Shown here piece by piece: positions 31,601 through 42,178 of a stretch of 64,000 nt of DNA. The notes under the pieces were generated by a model that did no database searches, was not told the origin of the DNA, and saw only the letters and a list, made by a program, of their open reading frames with translations. Made by a program: the position numbers and the translations under genes. Position 1 is the stretch's first letter; each line of letters opens with the position of its first letter. The stretch covers positions 62,001 to 126,000 of the forward strand of contig PUFA01000312.1 in assembly GCA_003508835.1 (NCBI GenBank). Reading direction: 5' to 3'. The stretch is from Eonycteris spelaea. Its lineage: Eukaryota > Chordata > Mammalia > Chiroptera > Pteropodidae.

Positions 31601-34600
31601 AAGGCTGATTGGCCATGGAGCCAGGAGCTGTCATTCCCACACTGGGCCCAGCTAAGGACCCCAGTGGTCCCGCACCCCGACCCTGGCAGCAATTCTGGCC
31701 TCAGGAAAGGAATCCCCGCCCTCCAGGGGATCCCAGGATTGCTGGGCCTACAGGCAGTTCAAACAGGCACTGATCTGCCAACATCTCATCTTTAGGGACT
31801 TGCTGTTTGTATACAGAACACCGTGTCACCTCTATTTCTCCAGCCCCTCCAGCTCAACTGCCACTACCTGTGCTGCACAGCGACATAATAATAATAGCGG
31901 CAAACGCTTAGAAGCCTGTCCCAGGGTCTTCTGTGCCCTTGCCAGCCCCAGACCGACCCGGGAAGCACCGATCACCATGCCTGTCGCTGCACAGAGGATG
32001 GAACTTCCTGCGCACACTCCCGGTCCAGTGGAACCGGGTCTTTATTTTGGAGTGGGAGAGGGAGTAGGGGGAGATGTGAGGAAGGGGGGAAAGCCCCAGG
32101 GAACAAAACAGCACACAACTCCCCCCGCCCCACCCCGAGGGGCACAGCAGGGAAGTCTACGGCCACCTGAGTCCAGGGAGACTCAGAAGGAAGGGCGGCT
32201 AACCTGCCCCTCCTCATCCTCTGCACTGTGCTTTACTCAGGATACCCTGCTTTTTGCTCCAGAGAATTTGGGTGCTCCCTCACCGTGTCCAGCCCCCTGG
32301 CTGGGAAGGTGAGTGGGGTGCAGCAGAAAAAATACAGAGATGCCGTCATCCACTACCGGGCTGGTTGGAGGCCATGCACCAAAGCTCTGGAGCGTCGCAG
32401 CCCGAGGACAGTGAATGGCGAGGACGGTCCTCACATCCAAGGCCCCAGTCGCCCCAGACCCCAGGCGGGTTACCCTGCGGGCCCTTCTGACAGGAGCAGA
32501 GGCCTCTCAATTTGGGTGTCATCAACGGGGAAGGGGAAGTGTGAGGGACAAGCTGAGCCCCAATCCTCCCTTCTGAAGCCACCGAGGGCCTTAGGAAAGG
32601 TGGTTGTGATATGCAGAGCTCAAGCAGCCCCAGCTCCAGAGGCCAAGGCTACCCCCGCCCCCATGTTCCCGGCTCTCAGACAGACCCCCATGTTCCTAGC
32701 CCTCAGACAGACGTCATCCGCCTGCATCCCTGCCCTTGCTCACTCCCCTCTCAGCATTATGTCCACTGCCCTTGGAGCCGGAAGGGCCTAGGATGAATAC
32801 ACCTCTTTTAAATGTTTAAAGAAAACTGTCACGTGTGTGTATGTGTGGGGTGGAGGGGGGGCAGTTAGTGGGAGGGAGCTCCCTAAAACACTGAGTTTGC
32901 CAGCACCTTTGGAGCCCACAGTGAACCTGAACCTCAAGGAAAAGCCAGAGTGGGGTGAAAGGGCTCTGGGATCAGAGGGGCCTGGCTTCCTGGAGGACTG
33001 AGCAAATCCCTCACGTTCTCCAAACCCCCCTTTGTCCACGCCCACAGGGTTGCTGTGAGGACGCAGGCAAAGCCCTGGCCCAGGCCTGAGTCGTCAGAGC
33101 GAGCACGTAATAAACATCACCTGCTATGATTTCTGCCCCTGCCCTCACTCCCCCCATAGCAGCTGCTTAAGTCCTTTCTAAAAGGCAAACGGGAACCCTC
33201 CTAGGACTGGCCCTGCTATGGAACGAACATTTGTGTCTCCCCAAATTCTTGTGTTGAAATCCTAACCTCCAAGGTGATGGTATTAGGAGGTAGGGCCTTT
33301 TGGGATTCGTGCCTTTAGAGAAGAAAGACCAAAAACCTTGGCCACCCCAGCCTCCCTGAGAGGACACGGTGAAAAGGCGCTGTCTAGAGGAAGCGGGCCC
33401 TCACCAGACACCAAACCTGCCAGCGCCATCACCTTGGACTTCTGCTGTCTACGAGCAACCCCGTCTATGGCATTTTGTTGTGGCATCACAGACTCAGACA
33501 GACTCCCTTAAAATCCTCGCTGCTCTCCAGCAGCTCCAGTCCAAGCCCTTTCCGGAAAGGCCACCCCTGCTCCCAACTGGCCTTGAACTTGGTTGAGCTT
33601 CATCTCCCACTTCGCCCCTTCTGATCTGATGTGCTAACACGGAACTCCCCATTTTAAACGTCACATATCTGGGCCTTCCTCAAGCTGTCCCTTCTGCCTG
33701 GAGCAGTGCTCCCCCACTAGAGGGCACCCCCAGAACTCCTGCTCATCCTCCCAGATGGAGGACTGTCCTCCAGGGAGCCTTCCCTGGTTCCTCTGGACCT
33801 CGGTTCCCCATCACTCAGAGCAGAGTCTCCCCTCTAGCCAGACCTTTGTTCGCACAAACACCACCACCCAGAGAACCCTCCTAGGCCCCCACTGCCTTAG
33901 CGTGTCCTGGAGTGCCCGGGGCCCTAGCTTGCTCCTCACCAGGAGCCGTTCTGCAGCCTATGCGGCTTCTTCTCAGCTCAGGAACTTGGCATGAATGACA
34001 CAATCTGGCCGTTAGCTACAGCTGATAGTTCTGCTTCACTACTGTTTGCCGAGTGTTAACCTCATGCCCAAGAGAAATCATTTTCCTCTACCTTTCGTGG
34101 TTCTTCTGGCTGGTCTAATAATCAAACTGACATAAGGCAGAGTAGCAGAAAAAAAACAAACTGAAGTTTAATAACATGTACACCTCCTATCAACGTGGGA
34201 GAGACCCAGGAACACTGAGTAACTCGCCAACATGACAGAAGTCATTACGTTAATAGCACCTTCGGCTAAAGACAAAAGATGAATCAGCTACGGGAGGCGA
34301 CCAGGAAAAGCACAGCCGACAAGGGTAAGCTGTTACACAGATGTGAGTCCACAGCCTGGGACGGTGAAAGAGACACCACAAACGGAGACTTTCCTTACTG
34401 ACGTAAAGTGAACTGCTACTTGGTCTTCAGAGCTTCCCCATGTCAGCTGTTTCTTAAAATTACCAGCCTACAATAACCAATATCCCCAAGAGGCATATTT
34501 TGGGGTGGCAAGTCCTGCTCCCCTTCAGGTGGGAAAGTGTCTCGGGGGCTGGGCCGCCTTCGCTGCTGCCTCCAAGCACAGCCCAGCAGCACACTGGTCC

Positions 34601-36528
34601 TACCTAGTCCAAAGAAACCTGACACCGAAAGGCACCCAAGAAAACTATGAGCCGAAAACTAAGCTCTTGGCTCCACCCCAAAACACTGCACTTGAACTTC
34701 TCCCCTCCTGAAGGAAGAAGAAATACACACACCGGGCCCCCTGCTCTCAGTCTCTAAAACAAAACACATCTCACCTAATAATACTGTCTGCCCGGATGTT
34801 TCCCCACACCAGGAAATCCTCTGCCATGGAATTCAAGTTCTTTTGCTAAACATTATCCAACCTCCAGTAACAACTGGCTGTCAACTTCCTTTCCTGGAAA
34901 GACCTCTCCTCCCCCATTTCTCACCAAACTCCCTACCCTGCCTCTCCCAGTCCCCGGGCCCTCCTTCTGGCAGATTCTCCCAGTCTTTGCCTCTCTCTGT
35001 TCCCACACTCAGTACCCCACCTCCACCACAGTCCTTCCTAACTCTAGGAATGCACCACCCCCTCCAGTCCTCAGAGCATCGCGACCACCCCCCGCCCCCG
35101 GCCTCCCTGGCCTGGATCCCCTCCCCACACCCCTTCAGCTCCTTTCTCATCACACTCAGTCTCTCTCTCCTCTGACCCCTCCCAGACAGCTTCCTTCAGG
35201 CTCCCACCTCGAGCCCCTCCCCACCAAGCTCTAAACCTGTCTCCCTCCTGGAAGTGACAATGATGACAGCTAACACTTTCAGAGTGTAACCATGTGCCAG
35301 GCTCAATTCTAAGTGCTTTACACACACTCTTATTCAATACTAGCAGCAAAACTTCTAAGGCAAGTTTTACTGGCGACTCTCTTTAACTGGGAAATTACCC
35401 AAGCTCATGAAATAAGTGGCAGAGCCACACTTCAAACCCCAGCTTTTGACACTCCTAAGCCACAAAGAATCCTCAAAGGATGGTCATCAGAACTACTTTT
35501 ATGAGCTAACACAAAGTTTATGTGCAGTGTCCACTGCCTTGTAGACCCAGCCACCTTCAGGCCCCCTTCTCGGCATGCCAAAGTCATCCTGCTCACACCG
35601 CCTGACCATTACTCAGTGATGACACAGCAAGCCTTCCGCCCCCTTTGGTTTTCTTGTCTCTCTCTTTTATCCCTCCATCTCCTAAACCAAGCCCCTCATT
35701 AGTCTTCAGCCTCTCACTCAGCCCAGGGTTCCTGGGTCTAACCCCATCACGCCAGGATTCCTCTGCCCAGAGCTCACTCGAGTATAAGGTCTCCCCCTAC
35801 ACTGATCCCCTTCGGCCAGGGCCACACTCACCGCAGGCGCCTCACACCTGCACTCATCACTCCCAGGATCACCTAAGCTCTGACCTCTCAAGCCCATGAC
35901 CCGGCGCTCACGCAAATCCACTGCCGCAGGCCTCGGAAAGGTCAATAGCTCGGGCAGGAGTCCTCGGCCCCACGCCCCATCTCGCTCGTCTGGGTTCCTT
36001 CAGATGGGTTCTCCGCGACCGCCAAAAGGCCTCCTGACCCGGCTGCTCTCTCGGGTTCCCTCGATCCCCCAGGGCGGTCCCCTTCAGGGCCTCGGACCAG
36101 ACTCCCTAGGGCTAGATTCTCCTCCCGCCACTTGGCCCACCTTCAGCCCTGGACCCCTTCCCGCTTCATGATCATGTCGCCAGGGCCCGAGTGTTCTCAG
36201 CCCAGGGCCCTTCAGCCATCTGAGCCTGTCTTTCCCCAAACTGTGTGGCCACAGCCCAGGCTCCCTGGCCCTCAGCCTGTATCCCCTCTGGTGCCTTGAG
36301 CTACGGCACCTCACCCTCGAATCCCCTCCATCTTCTAGGTTCTAGCCCTTCGTCCCTGTCCCGCTGCTTCAGGCCGTGACTCCATAGTCCTCTCAGCCAG
36401 GTCCTGGCGGATACTCCGCGAGGGACTTACCCGAAGAGGCCCGAGAAGAAGGACTGCGAGTTCTTCACTTTGCGCTCGGCCTCAGCTAGCAGCGCCATCG
36501 CCTCCGCTTCCTTCCCGGAGTTGTCCAT
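13574..36528 (-). CDS. NAPA: NAPA, alpha-SNAP (295 aa), complete and intact
   Basis: Alpha-SNAP binds assembled SNARE complexes on membranes and recruits and stimulates the NSF ATPase, so SNAREs are recycled after fusion. Coding exons, 5' to 3': 36431-36528, 26202-26281, 24021-24137, 19010-19056, 17667-17744, 17391-17446, 17229-17313, 16294-16398, 15134-15202, 14601-14651, 13574-13675. They total 888 bases, exactly 295 codons plus TAG, the human length, with every intron GT-AG. The N-terminal loop FFSGLFGG (membrane-contacting), the TPR-like helices (for example [16 protein letters not shown] and [14 protein letters not shown]) and the C-terminal GDEEDLR with the NSF-stimulating Leu294 are present. 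Met105, the residue changed in the mouse hyh allele, is retained. Differences from human are conservative (YEDLF, SREYK, YTEAV). It is the clean control for judging indels in the neighbours. Confidence 0.98.
14851..14892. repeat. (GT)n-rich microsatellite
   Basis: GTGTGAGTGTGTGAGCGTGTGTG and similar, in NAPA intron 9. Short and imperfect. Confidence 0.75.
19057..24020 (-). other. NAPA: NAPA intron 3
   Basis: No exon is recognised between the exons at 19010-19056 and 24021-24137. It holds a T-tract at about 19859-19872, a CA-rich stretch at about 20420-20465, a short MIR-like piece near 22030-22090 and a poly-A run at about 23253-23270. Apparent open frames in it are not conserved. Confidence 0.7.
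24138..26201 (-). other. NAPA: NAPA intron 2
   Basis: No exon seen. A MIR fragment lies at about 25490-25700 (AAGTAACTTGCCCAGGGTCACGAGG, then the GGAGTCAGATGTGG segment). Confidence 0.7.
26282..33200 (-). other. NAPA: NAPA intron 1, 3' portion
   Basis: No exon recognised. Old repeats: a MER5-like hAT piece near 27670-27870, a MIR tail near 28700-28790 (TTTACAGATGGAAG...), and an L2-like piece at 28810-28960 (GACGTGTCAGGCGGTGGAC, AGCAGTAAACAAAAGAGAAG). The rest is unassigned single-copy-like sequence. Confidence 0.65.
33205..33505. mobile_element. MLT1-type LTR (ERVL-MaLR), plus orientation
   Basis: Recognised from TGTTGAAATCCTAACCTCCA, GGTGATGGTATTAGGAGGT, GGAAGCGGGCCCTCACCAGA and CTATGGCATTTTGTTGTGGC, in the order of the MLT1 consensus, with a short internal deletion. 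It is a solo LTR with no viral genes, in NAPA intron 1. Confidence 0.85.
33510..33995. repeat. L2 fragment
   Basis: Shows the L2 3' body pattern (AAAGGCCACCCCTGCTCCC, CTTCTGCCTGGAGCAGTG, GGGAGCCTTCCCTGGTTC). Plus orientation. Confidence 0.6.
34054..34700 (-). mobile_element. LTR-like element, class uncertain
   Basis: On the minus strand the sequence has LTR features: a CACCCCAAAATATGCCTCTT segment, a TTATTAAACTTCAGTTTG stretch with a polyadenylation-like hexamer, and an end in TTAACA at 34054. No retroviral coding sequence is adjacent. Family not named; borders approximate. Confidence 0.45.
35255..35440. repeat. MIR SINE fragment
   Basis: ACCATGTGCCAGGCTCAATT, AAGTGCTTTACACACACTC and AAATAAGTGGCAGAGCCACA occur in the MIR order. 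NAPA intron 1. Confidence 0.85.
36431..36528 (-). CDS. NAPA: NAPA exon 1 (start codon)
   Basis: ATG at 36526-36528, then [18 protein letters not shown] and the FSGLFG loop. Donor GTAAGT at 36430-36425 splits a glycine codon after its second base, and the codon resumes at 26281. Confidence 0.97.
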
Positions 36529-37150
36529 GACGGCCGCAAAGGTACTCAGCAAAGCGCCCGACCCGGGCCCGGAGGACTCAGTCGGGCCGGGGCGCAGTAG
36601 TACACAGGCCGCGCGGAGCTTAGCTGGTTGCGTTGACGTAGCACCAGCGCGCGCCGCCTGCAGCCGTGAACCACATGACGCGCGCTAGCCAACCAGCAGC
36701 CGCGCGGCGGTGCATGCTCACCGACCACGCCCCCATCAGGCGCCTCACGCAGTCCCGTGAACCCACGGTGCCCAATGCGACCGATGCTTCAACGCCTGCG
36801 CACACAGTTTGCGTCATCCTTCAATTTTTCCTGTTGTTCCGGTTTCGACACCCCACGTGATTCGGCATAAACAATCGTAAGCGCCTACCGTCAAGGCCTG
36901 CTCCCGAGGTCCTGCCTTTCTGAATCCTCTTCCACCAATCAGCAAGACCCCCGCTATTGGGAGGGGGATCTTTTCTCCCTGAGGAACTTGGGCCGTAGAC
37001 AGCTGCCCTCTGACCCTCACGTGACAGCTCCCGACCGGGTAGGAGACACGCCCCGCCCACACCAGGGTTTGACAGTTCTGTTGTGCAGAGTGTAGTCCCC
37101 GCCTCCGCTGCTTATCTTGTTGCGTGGTCACTTGGGAAGCAGGAAACACT
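36529..37150 (-). promoter_or_regulatory. NAPA: NAPA CpG-island promoter with E-box/CLEAR-like and NF-Y sites
   Basis: CpG-rich block upstream of the NAPA ATG. It contains TGACGTAG (CRE-like) at about 36634, CCAAT at 36772-36776, CACGTGA at 36854-36860, CCAATCAG (NF-Y consensus) at 36935-36942, and the palindrome TCACGTGA at 37017-37024. The last matches the core of the CLEAR element bound by TFEB/USF-type bHLH factors. No TATA box near the start. The transcription start is probably in 36560-36620. Confidence 0.65.
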
Positions 37151-37309
37151 AATGCCTTTTCTTGCGCCCTCTGCTGACCGTTGCTGAAACTGGTTTGGAA
37201 AGGCCAGAGAGGGGAAACGAAACCCAGAGCAGAAGTTCTCTAACTCTGGTAAAAAGCTGGAGAGAATGTGTTAAAAAATCAGGTTCCAGCACACCTAGAG
37301 CCAGATCTT

Positions 37310-37915
37310 AGTTTTTAATACTGTGGACGAAAAAGGGGCCACAAACTAAACCTGACAAGCTCAGGGAAGGCCAGCATGGCAGACCCTATAAAGTCAGAGA
37401 TGGAAAGTAACCACATAGGATGGTCTGAACAAAAATTCCTAACTGAAAGAGGGAGGGTCATGGCAGGTAGTCACGTCCTAGGCCTGTAGCTTCTTTGACA
37501 AAAGCTTGTCTTTATGCATCTAAGATATACCTTTGAAATGCCACAACTGCCACAGCAGAGTGTGGGACCCTTCATTATTATCTTGTTCCCCAAATACTAT
37601 CTCTATTTTCTGTAAATGTTAATTATTAACTATTCTATACTCACTAATGTAAGAGAAATCTGTCTCTCTCCATTTTACTTTTTATCTAATCTAGAGATTC
37701 TCCGACCCCTCTTCGCTTCCTCCCACCTCCTTAATCTACCACTAATGGGTTTCGTATAACTCTCCTGATGTTTCCTTTGATTCTAATGTATACAAAAGCT
37801 GCAAAACTTCCATTCTTTGGAGCATTTTCTCCATCCGTTGAGATTTTGCTTCCCAGCAACTGTCAGTTTGACTCAAATAAACTCATAAAAATTCTCTACA
37901 GATTTGGACATTTCT
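37310..37915 (+). mobile_element. LTR-like element ending in AATAAA region, class uncertain
   Basis: AT-rich segment whose right end, GTTTGACTCAAATAAACTCA followed by TAAAAATTCTCTACAG, looks like the R/U5 part of a retroviral LTR with its polyadenylation signal. No gag/pol/env sequence seen. Borders and family are uncertain. Confidence 0.4.
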
Positions 37916-38012
37916 TACATTGACGGTACCATTCTCCAATAAAAGGAACCAATGCTCCTTGGATAAATAGCTTGTTCTAGGACTGGAGCCTCTTGTATTA
38001 CCAAAAAGAAGT

Positions 38013-38013
<1 letters not shown>

Positions 38014-38101
<88 letters not shown>
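38014..38101. repeat. Compound (TC)n(CA)n microsatellite
   Basis: About 22 uninterrupted TC units pass directly into about 21 CA units. It is long and pure, so likely polymorphic. Confidence 0.97.
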
Positions 38102-38102
<1 letters not shown>

Positions 38103-38935
38103 GGGGTATATCAAAGAGAAACAGGAGTCAAGTGAAAGAGTTCCCACTGGCCAAAGCTAGAACAATTTGAGCAAGAAAATAAAATAGTATTGGATTATAA
38201 CCCAATGTATAAAAAATGCTCATGAGCCCATGCTGATATAAATGAATGAATGAATGAATGAATGAATGAGGAAGTACAGACAAATACTCCATGCAGAATT
38301 CCAAGTAATTTATGTAGGCATTCTGCCCTCGGGAGGGAGGCTGGGGCATAGCTCTTCACTCCTCAAGTACCGGCTGAGCACAGGGATTTCCTTCCACAGA
38401 CTACAGCATGGGAAGGGGCGGGGACTAAGTTTACAGTGGAGAAGCCTGACGAGTGTTGTCAGACAGGTTATTGATAAGTGACAGCAACAGTGGTAGGTGA
38501 CGTTGATAGTACACATCCTTAATCAAATGAGGAAATGGCCCTTCACCTCATGGTCTTCCTCTTGGTCTAATCATGAGAAAAGTATCAAACAAATCCCAAC
38601 TGAGCCTTTTCCAAAACACTTGACCAGGCCTCCTCAAAACTGTCATCAAAAACAAGGAAAGTCTGAGAAACTGCCACAGCAGAGGAGTCTAAGAAGGCAT
38701 GACTACCAACCAAAGGTATTGTGATATCTTGGGTGGGATCCTGGGGCAGAAGAGGGACATAAAGTAAAAACTGAGGAAATCTGAATAAAGTGTAGACTTT
38801 AGCTAATGGTAATGTATTGTAACAAATATACCACACTAATGTAAGGTGTTAATAGGGGATTCTATGAGAATTTTCTGTACCGTCTTGCCTATCATCCTGT
38901 AAATCTAAAAACTATCCTAAGAAAGCTTTTTTAGA
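38102..38935 (+). mobile_element. L1M-type L1 3' UTR fragment
   Basis: Ends with the L1 3' pattern AATGTATTGTAACAAATATA, CCACACTAATGTAAGGTG and a final TAAATCTAAAAACTATCCTAAGAAA segment. A (GAAT)n microsatellite at 38241-38269 interrupts it. Confidence 0.7.
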
Positions 38936-38939
38936 AAAA

Positions 38940-39075
38940 ATAATTCAAATTCCAGGGCTCTATCTTCAGTGATTCCAGTTCCAAAAGTCTGTGGCAGGGT
39001 ACAGGATCTGCATTTTTTCAGATGCCCTGCCCTGATGATTAGGATAATCGGGGACCACTGGTTGAGAAAGTGCTG
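38940..39075. mobile_element. MER5/MER20-like hAT fragment
   Basis: GATCTGCATTTTTTCAGATG and GGGGACCACTGGTTGAGAAA mark the right half of one of these short non-autonomous hAT elements. Confidence 0.6.
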
Positions 39076-39424
39076 TTATCTGAGGGTGGCAGTGAGGGTG
39101 GGTTTGGCTGCAGGGTAAGGCACAAGAAACCTTTAGCAACTCTCTCCTTACACTCACAGACTCTCCTGGACCTCCCACGTGTGGCTGCCGCTGTTTTCTG
39201 ACCAGAGATCAAGTGGGGATAAGCATGGATTACCACAAGCAGTTTCAGTTCCGTGTCTAAGCAACACTAGTATCAAACCTTCCCTTTAAGCTATTCAATT
39301 TTAGAGGCGTCTGTTATGTGGCAATAGATAACTAATATACCACACAACGCTTTTAAGCCAGATCATTCATTTCCAGAGTCACTGGGCTTAACTTGTTAGG
39401 GTGGGATCCAAACAATATCAGTAA

Positions 39425-39630
39425 TGCCTGAGTGCTCATTAAATAGTAGCTGCTCATCTCATATGGTACCCCTGCTGAATATTTAATTTACATTTTCTCA
39501 TTTAACAGATACATGGGGTAGGCATTTCCCATCCCATTTTACAGTGAGAAAACTGAAGCTTGGCCAGGGAGGTGACTTGCCCAGGGCCATAGAGAGGAGG
39601 CACCAGGATGTGAGTCTTGTTCCCCTGATG
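39425..39630. repeat. MIR SINE fragment
   Basis: CATCCCATTTTACAGTGAG, AAACTGAAGCTTGGCCAGGG and GACTTGCCCAGGGCCATAG match the MIR 3' half. Confidence 0.85.
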
Positions 39631-39771
39631 CCTGAGCCCGTACCCTTAACCACGACACCCCGACTGTGTCTAACACCACTTCCTCCCTGCCCGTCTCGAA
39701 GATTTACTTAGCTCAAGTGTGGCTCCTCTGTGAAACCTGGACACCACCCTTTCCCTTGTTCTCCCTGCCAG

Positions 39772-39995
39772 TCTCAGGGGTCCCCAACCCCCAGGCCACA
39801 GACTAGTATGGGTCCCTGGCCTGTTAGGAACCAGGCCGCACAGCAAGAGGGGAGCGGGCGAAGTGCCATCTGTGTTCACAGCTGCTCCCCAGCACCAGCA
39901 TCACCGCCTCAGCTCCACCTCAGGTCATCAGGCCATAGATTCTCATAGGAGCGCCGGTCACTGGTGCCACCAAGGCTGGGGACCACTGCCTCAGA
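39772..39995 (+). mobile_element. MER1-type hAT (Charlie) element, internally deleted
   Basis: CAGGGGTCCCCAACCCCCAG at the left, CCTGTTAGGAACCAGGCCGC, GATTCTCATAGGAGCG and GCTGGGGACCACTGCCTC at the right. These are the termini and core of the MER1 family. Full copies are about 340 bases, so this one has lost part of its centre. Confidence 0.85.
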
Positions 39996-40139
39996 ACACA
40001 CCACGTACTGTTGCAGACAAAATCCCTCTTGATACAATCAGTTCTCTGAAGTTCCCTCTTCACCATTAAGTTAATGGCATCTACTCAGCTACCCCTGTGC
40101 TGGCCTGACCCACCCTGTCTTTACCACCTCTCCAGTCAC

Positions 40140-41100
40140 GTGTGACCCATCAAGTCTGAGATGTGTCCCAAATCCCTATGTTTCAATCCCTATTCACTGC
40201 TGCCCCAGCCTGGGCCACCATCATCTTACCTCTGGGCCTCATCCCTGCTCTCCAGGCTTCCAGTCCTGCCTCCCACAACCTCCATGCAGCAGCCCGGGGT
40301 TTAAACACCTGCCACAGTTCGCTCTTTGCTATGCCATGGCCTGGAATCCAGATTTCTGCGTCAGCGGCCTCCCCAGTGTGGGCCCCCCCCCCGGCTGTCC
40401 ACCTACACCTACAGGGAAGCCGTGCTCTGGTTGCTCCCTAGAACTTGGTCCCCTGCTTTATTTTCTTCATGTCACTTTGTGGCAGTCAGCCCACAAGTAG
40501 CCATTTCTGCTTCCTCTTCTGTCCTGGAAGGCAGAATTCCAGCAACAAACTTGAGGGCACACACTGGTTTTCCCCAGTCCTGGAGACAAAGACTGAGTGT
40601 CCAGGGTGACCGTGGCTGCTTCCCTTCGCACTGAGTCCCAGGGTCCATTTGGGGCTGAGCACGCGCTGCGGCTCTGGCTGCCCAGACGGGCGTGCCGTTC
40701 TGCTGGGGCCTTGACAGCTTCCCTTATTCTTAAAAAGGGACACAGGGAGGGAGGGATGTGCTCTCTTCCCTGTGTGGGAGGAGGCGATTCCTCCCGCTGC
40801 TGCGGCCAGCATGCCAAGGCTGGCTGCTCCTGGCGGTGCCCAATTCCACAGCTGAGCTGCCGGAGCTGCCATGTGGCCCAGCTGCTTAAGCCCATGCGGC
40901 CTCTCCTGTGACTTTTAACCAAAAGCACACCCAGGATCAGAGTATAAAATTGCCTTCCTGCATACGTGTTACTGCTACCTTTCTACTCCTAAAATGTAAG
41001 CTGCATGAGGAGAGGGGGCTTGTCCATTTCATCACTGCACCCCGCAGCGTGGACTGGACACTGTCCAGCACATACTACAGCGCGTATCTGCTGAATGAAT
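40140..41100. repeat. L2 fragments
   Basis: About 40140-40420 shows the L2 body pattern (GCCATGGCCTGGAATCC). About 40930-41100 is an L2 3' end (AAAATGTAAGCTGCATGAGG to GCTGAATGAATG). Plus orientation, downstream of ZNF541. Confidence 0.65.
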
Positions 41101-41234
41101 GTACAAGGCCCCTGGCTCCTCCAGGGTGTGGGCTCCGCTTGCTTCTCTGTGGCTCCAGCAAATGGCAGCACCGGAGAAGCCCCTGTTGGATCGAACAGCC
41201 AGGGAAGCAAGAAGACAGCTGCTCAAGAACCCAA

Positions 41235-41731
41235 TTTAATACGATTTACAAGTCGACACGTACAAAAAACACCTAACGAGGTACAAGTCATTGCAAGACG
41301 AAGGACTGAATCCGAATGCAGAGAGACCCCTGGCGGGCCCACACGTTGGCCATCTGAAGCATTTTCCCATTGATGCTCTACGTCTTGGCCTTACCTAACA
41401 ATGGAACCAAACCCCAAAACTGAGACCAAGACTCGAGAGCCACCCGGATCTAAATTGTCCCCACCCCCAACCTCCCTGTTCTAGGGGTAGAACAGAAAGA
41501 GGCACCAGCCGATAGGGGCCTCGCAGCTGCCCGATGACCGTGTGCTCCTCCTGCCTGCTATGGTCACATGTCTGCTGTGTCTGCAAGCTGGGCTGGCCCG
41601 TGGGAACAGTGAGGGTTGGGGGGAGTCAGAGGGGCGCCCCAAACATCTTGGAGAGGCCGAAGGGAGACGTGACAGGGCTGGAGGTCCCCATCCTGACTTG
41701 CTGCCTCGCCCAGCTCGCCCCTGCTCAGGAA
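41235..41731 (-). other. ZNF541: ZNF541 3' UTR (putative) with ATTAAA signal
   Basis: The stop codon is at 41732-41734. On the minus strand an ATTAAA hexamer lies at 41240-41235, giving a 3' UTR of about 500-520 bases if used. No conserved peptide is seen in the interval. Confidence 0.45.
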
Positions 41732-42178
41732 TCACCAGTGCAGGGGGCCAACGTCAGCCCCGATGTCCTCCTCCTCCTCCTCCAGCTGGAAGGGCTTGGC
41801 TGGCCACCTCACCCGGACCACGGGTCCCACGTGGTCCTGAAGCCGATGCCGCTTCATGTGGGCATTTCGACTCTTGATCTTGTCGAACACCCTGGGGAGT
41901 CACCAGAGGACACAGGGGTCAGAGCGGTTGTGGGGTGGGGGGAGGGTGGGCCACCTGTGGGTGGTGGCATGAACATGCCCGGGCAGGGGCCGGTACCTCT
42001 CACACTCTCTGCAGGGAAAGACGCCCCGGCCCTCGGCGCTCCCGGGAGGCTCAGGGGTCCGCCTGGGGCCGGTGCTGGGGCTGGCGGTGCGGACAGACTC
42101 CCTCCTGTATCCCTTGGTCCTTATCTTTAACTCGGGTGTCGGATGGTGGCTGGGTGTCTCCCGAGGGCTGCAGGTGAC
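41732..42178 (-). CDS. ZNF541: ZNF541 last two exons, C-terminal finger and stop
   Basis: 41997-42178 encodes [18 protein letters not shown] to [10 protein letters not shown]. 41732-41891 adds [20 protein letters not shown], completing a C2H2 finger (C-x2-C-x12-H-x3-H) across the intron. The tail has a run of glutamates from GAG repeats (about 41769-41787) and ends [12 protein letters not shown] at 41734-41732. Confidence 0.95.
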
